DNA of 12,500 bases from Chrysomallon squamiferum (Eukaryota > Mollusca > Gastropoda > Neomphalida > Peltospiridae). Below, piece by piece: positions 8,979-12,500 of the stretch (its first letter is position 1; each line of letters begins with the position of its first letter). The stretch covers positions 32,349,927 through 32,362,426 of the forward strand of contig CM022671.1 of the NCBI GenBank assembly GCA_012295275.1, given 5' to 3'. A model generated the notes under the pieces. That model ran no database searches. It was not told the origin of the DNA and saw nothing but the letters and a program-made list of their open reading frames with translations. Made by a program: the position numbers and the translations under genes.

Positions 8979-9245
8979 TGCTATATAATACGAACATGGA
9001 TAATTATATCTATGTGTTTTTATGTGTGGGTAGGCTGTTTTGGATACATGCACAGGTGAATCTACTGCTCACGTAAAAAAACAGATGAGCAGAAAACTCA
9101 CTGTGAGTAACAAACAACAACAAAGTCAATGACCGTATTCCCTCCTAAGGCGATTTTCCTAATACATGTAATAACGTGCGTCAGTAGTACGTAATTTAAG
9201 CTGAGCGAGTGAAATGTGTCTTAATTAACAGTAAATAGCACAAAC

Positions 9246-9340
9246 TTGCGGTAAGTCTGGAACAGCGTATCGTTCGTCTTCATTCGGTAAATAAGTTCGT
9301 TCCAGTCCGTCGGGTAAAGAGACTTGAGGTTGTAAGTGGC
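9246..9340 (-). CDS. SMPD1: Acid sphingomyelinase, internal exon (third of the four visible)
   Basis: 95-base exon, phase 0 in and phase 2 out. The acceptor is tttatttcag just before 9340. The donor AA|gtttgt at 9246/9245 is weaker than consensus, but it is the GT that restores the frame of the terminal exon. It encodes ATYNLKSLYPTDW, then NELIYRM and DTLFQTYR. As I recall human SMPD1, it aligns without gaps to the ETYGLPNTLPTAW..LVYRM...LFQT block in the C-terminal helical domain that packs on the phosphodiesterase core. TND-T is a possible N-glycosylation sequon. Joining to the previous exon keeps the exact human spacing between the two conserved Trp residues. Confidence 0.9.
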
Positions 9341-9630
9341 CTGAAATAAAAAGGAATTAATCAAAGAGTATTCGTTTAATAACACCTCAGCGCGTTTTAA
9401 CATAAATATAAACACTGGTCCCTGAGCTTTATATAGAAGAATCCTTCAGCAGCCGTGCAGAGATCCGCTTTTAACGATTAGAATGAATCAGGTGATAATT
9501 AGTGAAGAAATTTTCAGTAGGTTATATGTCATTCCTTATTCCGTGTTAGACCTAAGACTGTTCATAATGATAATGTTAGAGAGAAAAAAAAAAAAAGTTC
9601 TCGCCGCCAATGCTTAACTATAGGTTAATG

Positions 9631-9663
9631 AAAAAAAAAAAAATATATATATATATATATATT
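9631..9663. repeat. Poly-A followed by (AT)n
   Basis: Thirteen A residues leading into about ten AT units. A similar A-run at about 9583-9596 lies just upstream. Such tails can mark the 3' end of retroposed elements, but no element body or target-site duplication was identified. Confidence 0.75.
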
Positions 9664-10155
9664 TGTATGGAAATTCTCGTAGACAGGAGATTTGGGTTGG
9701 GTTGGGAAATAAGCTCAATGAAGACACTGATAAGGGTCGATCGTGAGACCTATTACACATCAGACTATCTGACTGCTAGCGGTCTGTTCCCTCCCAGTCC
9801 AGTGAAATGAATGCAAAACAAACAGGTATCAGCGTCTTCTGTTTATAAAATAAACACCAAAAAAATCCTCAGGTCTGTTTTTCATAAATGCGTATATTCA
9901 GAAAGAAAATAATGGCCAAAGAGTAACCATGGCAATCTCGAAGATGGTTCTCAAAGATAGAAAAACATTGGCCGGAAATTGTGAATGTTATCAAAGACGA
10001 TCATGGACTGGAGATAGAAATGTTTTCAGTGGTCAGAGTGGGGACAGGGTGTAAATACCAGCGTGTTTGTGTTTATACAAAACAAACGTCGACAGTTTGC
10101 TGTGGAAATGATCGATGTGGGTGTAGCCTATATGGGCATTCTTTGGCAGTATTCT

Positions 10156-10293
10156 ATTTATTATTATTATTATTATTTTAATTATTATTATTATTTGAAT
10201 TATTATTACTGTAATTATTATTATTATTATTTATTTTCATTATCGTTGTCATTATTATTATTATTTATTATTACTATTTTTTACTATTTTTTT

Positions 10294-10329
<36 letters not shown>

Positions 10330-10347
10330 GTTATCATTATTATTATC
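10156..10347. repeat. Interrupted ATT trinucleotide array, about 190 bp
   Basis: ATT/TTA units interrupted by ATTG, TTTC and GTT variants, lying about 90 bases downstream (in transcription) of the 93-base exon. The Tyr/Ile-rich + frame crossing it is a repeat translation. Confidence 0.9.
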
Positions 10348-10433
10348 ACAGAAGCGGGTACTGTGTATTACCAGTGATCGTCAGCTCACTAATATGGAGT
10401 TTTTCTCTGTTTTACTGGTATATTAAAACACAC

Positions 10434-10526
10434 CTTAGCGCTGTACTCAAACTGCCACTGTGGAGGTGTGGATGCGTTGTTCGCTTTGGGCAGATCCACT
10501 ACGTAATTTTCATAATCAGTTGGAAA
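10434..10526 (-). CDS. SMPD1: Acid sphingomyelinase, internal exon (second of the four visible)
   Basis: 93-base exon of exactly 31 codons, phase 0 at both ends. The acceptor is tttttcag before 10526 and the donor is AAG|gtgtgt at 10434/10433. It encodes FPTDYENYVVDLPKANN and ASTPPQWQFEYSAK, which correspond, as I recall human SMPD1, to VVLDHETYILNLTQANI...PHWQLLYRAR. The Trp-Gln pair and the surrounding spacing are conserved. The human N-glycosylation sequon in the NLT position is lost here (DLP), but a new N-A-S sequon appears several residues later. The exon is too short to be seen as an ORF and was found by protein homology to the flanking exons. Confidence 0.9.
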
Positions 10527-10655
10527 CTGAAAAACAAAATAATTTTAGTTTTAGTTACTGTTAATAACAACTGTAAAAGCCATAAAAATACACATATACG
10601 TCTAACAGAATTTCTGGAAAATAATATAATACTTTCTGACAGTTGACGTCAGTAA

Positions 10656-10790
<135 letters not shown>

Positions 10791-11022
10791 ATGTGTATTG
10801 GCAAATTATAAAAATATTCTAACAACGGACCTAATGATATGCGAAAGAAAACCTGTTGCAGTCACTTGGTGGACAGGAAAGTATATGTCCCCAGCCTTTA
10901 AAATCATGACTGCAGCACTATCAGGAATGGGAAAAAAGATTATTTAATGAAGTTTAACATATCCAGTGCATTTTATATTACTATATTACTATCCACACAG
11001 AGCTTATAACATGAAAAATAGC

Positions 11023-11023
<1 letters not shown>

Positions 11024-11055
<32 letters not shown>
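11024..11055. repeat. ATT trinucleotide microsatellite
   Basis: About ten uninterrupted ATT units within an SMPD1 intron. Confidence 0.9.
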
Positions 11056-11057
<2 letters not shown>

Positions 11058-11190
11058 TTGTTTTATAATAGTGACGTGATTAAATGTCTATGTAATATGT
11101 CAGCTGAGAAATACTGTAGACGTTTGCGTATGCCCATACAGCAGGAAGACAGTATTATTAATTGTCGTCATTTCCACTATCTCATTATAA

Positions 11191-11250
11191 CCACCATCGT
11201 CATCATCATCATCATCATCACCGTCATCATCGTCATCGTCATCATCAACA
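11191..11250. repeat. ATC/GTC trinucleotide microsatellite
   Basis: Interrupted CAT/CGT units, about 55 bases from the donor site of the GHTH exon. Confidence 0.85.
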
Positions 11251-11309
11251 TTAATTTCTTATTTCAATAAAATATTCCAGCAACATTAATTACATTTCTA
11301 GTCACTTAC

Positions 11310-11502
11310 AAAGCTGCTGCCTTCATAAACACCTTCACTAGTGTAGATGCGATATCCGGGGTTTAAGTCTGTGTACGGCGTCACACTTCCAGCAACGTAG
11401 CCGACGCTCGTTGGTCGCGTGAAGTTGACGTCGTCGTAAAACACAAAATAGAAGTCGTTGTGAGTATGTCCATAGAACTGGGCAACAATCGTACTTTCAT
11501 AT
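11310..11502 (-). CDS. SMPD1: Acid sphingomyelinase exon with metal-binding GHTH motif (first of the four visible)
   Basis: 193-base exon of a metallophosphoesterase-family sphingomyelinase. It enters in phase 2 (acceptor ttttttcaag before 11502) and leaves in phase 0 at a perfect donor TTT|gtaagt (11310/11309). It encodes RYESTIVAQFYGHTH, then NDFYFVFYDD, TRPTSVGYVA and LNPGYRIY...GSSF. GHTH (His codons at 11468-11466 and 11462-11460) corresponds to the zinc-ligand His457 and His459 of human acid sphingomyelinase. LNPGYR and YEGSS match human LNPGYRVY and YSGSS, which favours SMPD1 over the SMPDL3 paralogues. DVNFT supplies an N-glycosylation sequon. The upstream exons holding the remaining metal ligands, the saposin domain and the signal peptide are not in the window. 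Confidence 0.95.
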
Positions 11503-12500
11503 CTTGAAAAAATAAACCACAAGCAAGTAAATATAACTATTTTATGCTTATAAGTACTATGTTCGCTCTAATATACGTTCATACAGACGTACAGACGACA
11601 TACATACACACACATACAATTTTTTTTTTTATGTTCGAGCACTCGCTGGCCTTACAAGACAGTGAACATTTATTTAGCCTGCAAACTAATAATAATAGAT
11701 ATTATTTAAACACAGTTTGTAATTTGAGCCTGGGAATATTAACGGTGAATCGTACTGATGGTAAAAGATTCATAATGATAACAGAAATATGTAATTTGGG
11801 TTGCCGAACTATTCGGTCCAGAGTGCATTGAAAAAAAGAAAATATATTTAAAAAAAAGTTATGAGCTGCTGAGAAATAAGGAGCAAATCGGCGACGAAGT
11901 TTCCAATTCTCAAAGGAAAATTCTTTCTAATAATAAATTTTGAATTATCTCACAATTTTTCAAAAAATTTTAATCTTCTTTTTTCTTTCTCTCTTTTTTT
12001 AAAACTAAACATAAAAATAGAACCAGCCATGAATTTCCAAGTTACTTCTCCCTAGGCACTTATATTTTCTTGTAGCTTTTGCCTTCGGGGACCAAACACT
12101 GACATCGAAAATATCTTTTATTAACTTTCAGTTTTTTTAATTCCAAATATCCTCCAGCCAGTGTCAGTGTCGTAAAGATGTTTCTAGAAGTCTTAGACTG
12201 TTTGACAAACATGGCGACGTTTCATATACTCGTTCTGGAAAGCCGGGATTAATCTAGCCCGTATCATCGCAAAACACCGTCAAAGAAAGATTTAAACATT
12301 GATTAAACGTCCGTCTGTCTCTCTGATACTTAAACCCATCCATCTTTTAATTAGTTGTTCCTTTTGTATTATTGATTCGCGCATCGATCCGAATGTTCGT
12401 CAGTTAGTTTAAAGATACATTTAAAAGCATTAACTGAGAACTGTGTATTATTCTGTTGTATTGTGCTATACGTCACTGTATCAGACTGTATTACACTATA
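11503..12500 (-). other. 5'-adjacent SMPD1 intron, truncated by the window edge
   Basis: About 1 kb upstream of the GHTH exon in transcription order. I searched both the frames and the expected preceding motifs (GHIPPG, SWSWNYY) and found none, so the next exon lies beyond 12500. The stretch has a T-run near 11620, a pyrimidine-rich tract near 11975-12000 and a less AT-rich part at 12150-12330 with no recognised content. Confidence 0.6.

Larger units (their letters stand above)
6692..9245 (-). other. SMPD1 last intron (2,554 bases)
   Basis: Bounded by donor gtttgt at 9245-9240 and acceptor ttttcag ending at 6692, phase 2. It contains most of the window's microsatellites: GACA/GATA, ATT, AT/AC, TAG and TACA tracts. 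Between them (7100-7200, 7500-7860, 8290-8820, 8980-9240) I see no conserved coding sequence. A 76-codon minus frame at 8420-8650 is unrecognised. Confidence 0.8.
9341..10433 (-). other. SMPD1 intron (1,093 bases)
   Basis: Phase 0 intron with donor gtgtgt at 10433-10428 and acceptor tttcag ending at 9341. It contains an A-run plus (AT)n at 9631-9663 and an ATT tract at 10156-10347. Less AT-rich stretches at about 9660-9810 and 9980-10150 have open frames, but I recognise no protein in them. Confidence 0.8.

Noticed and set aside
9421-9663. Possible SINE ending in poly-A
   Set aside because: There are two A-runs, but no tRNA-like A/B box and no target-site duplication could be seen.
11310-11502. 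Assignment to an SMPDL3A/B-type phosphodiesterase
   Set aside because: GHTH is shared, but LNPGYR, the TRP...VGYVA block and Y-x-GSS match SMPD1 better.

Overview
The window looks like animal nuclear DNA, probably from a lophotrochozoan and plausibly a cephalopod mollusc. It is AT-rich, has GT-AG introns of 0.8-2.6 kb, encodes two metazoan-type proteins, and carries a very high load of di-, tri- and tetranucleotide microsatellites. The taxon is an inference from composition and repeat style, not a proof.

Left end, + strand: an intronless reading frame, open through the left window edge and stopping at 1191-1193. It encodes all seven membrane helices and the C-tail of a rhodopsin-class (class A) G-protein-coupled receptor. 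The best match I can make by eye is the orphan receptor GPR161, although the C-tail is short. AATAAA signals near 1715-1728 suggest a 3' UTR of about 0.55 kb.

Right half, - strand: four spliced exons of an acid sphingomyelinase (SMPD1-type) gene. In transcription order they are 11502-11310, 10526-10434, 9340-9246 and 6691-6577. Each junction has GT-AG ends, the phases fit (2, 0, 0, 2), and the joined reading frame follows the C-terminal third of the human enzyme, including the metal-binding GHTH motif and the final four-cysteine pattern. The 5' exons, with the rest of the catalytic domain, lie beyond the right edge.

The two genes converge tail to tail across about 5.4 kb of AT-rich intergenic DNA (1194-6576) in which I see no gene. 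Nothing suggests that they share a pathway. Both the spacer and the SMPD1 introns are filled with simple repeats: degenerate TACA/CATA tracts, GAT, ATT, TAG, AT and GACA/GATA arrays, and a pure (CT)n tract of about 129 bp. Most open reading frames in these regions are by-products of the repeats. I found no RNA gene, CRISPR array, autonomous transposon coding region or clearly new system. The most interesting points are the receptor's unusual motif set and the early C-terminus of the sphingomyelinase.
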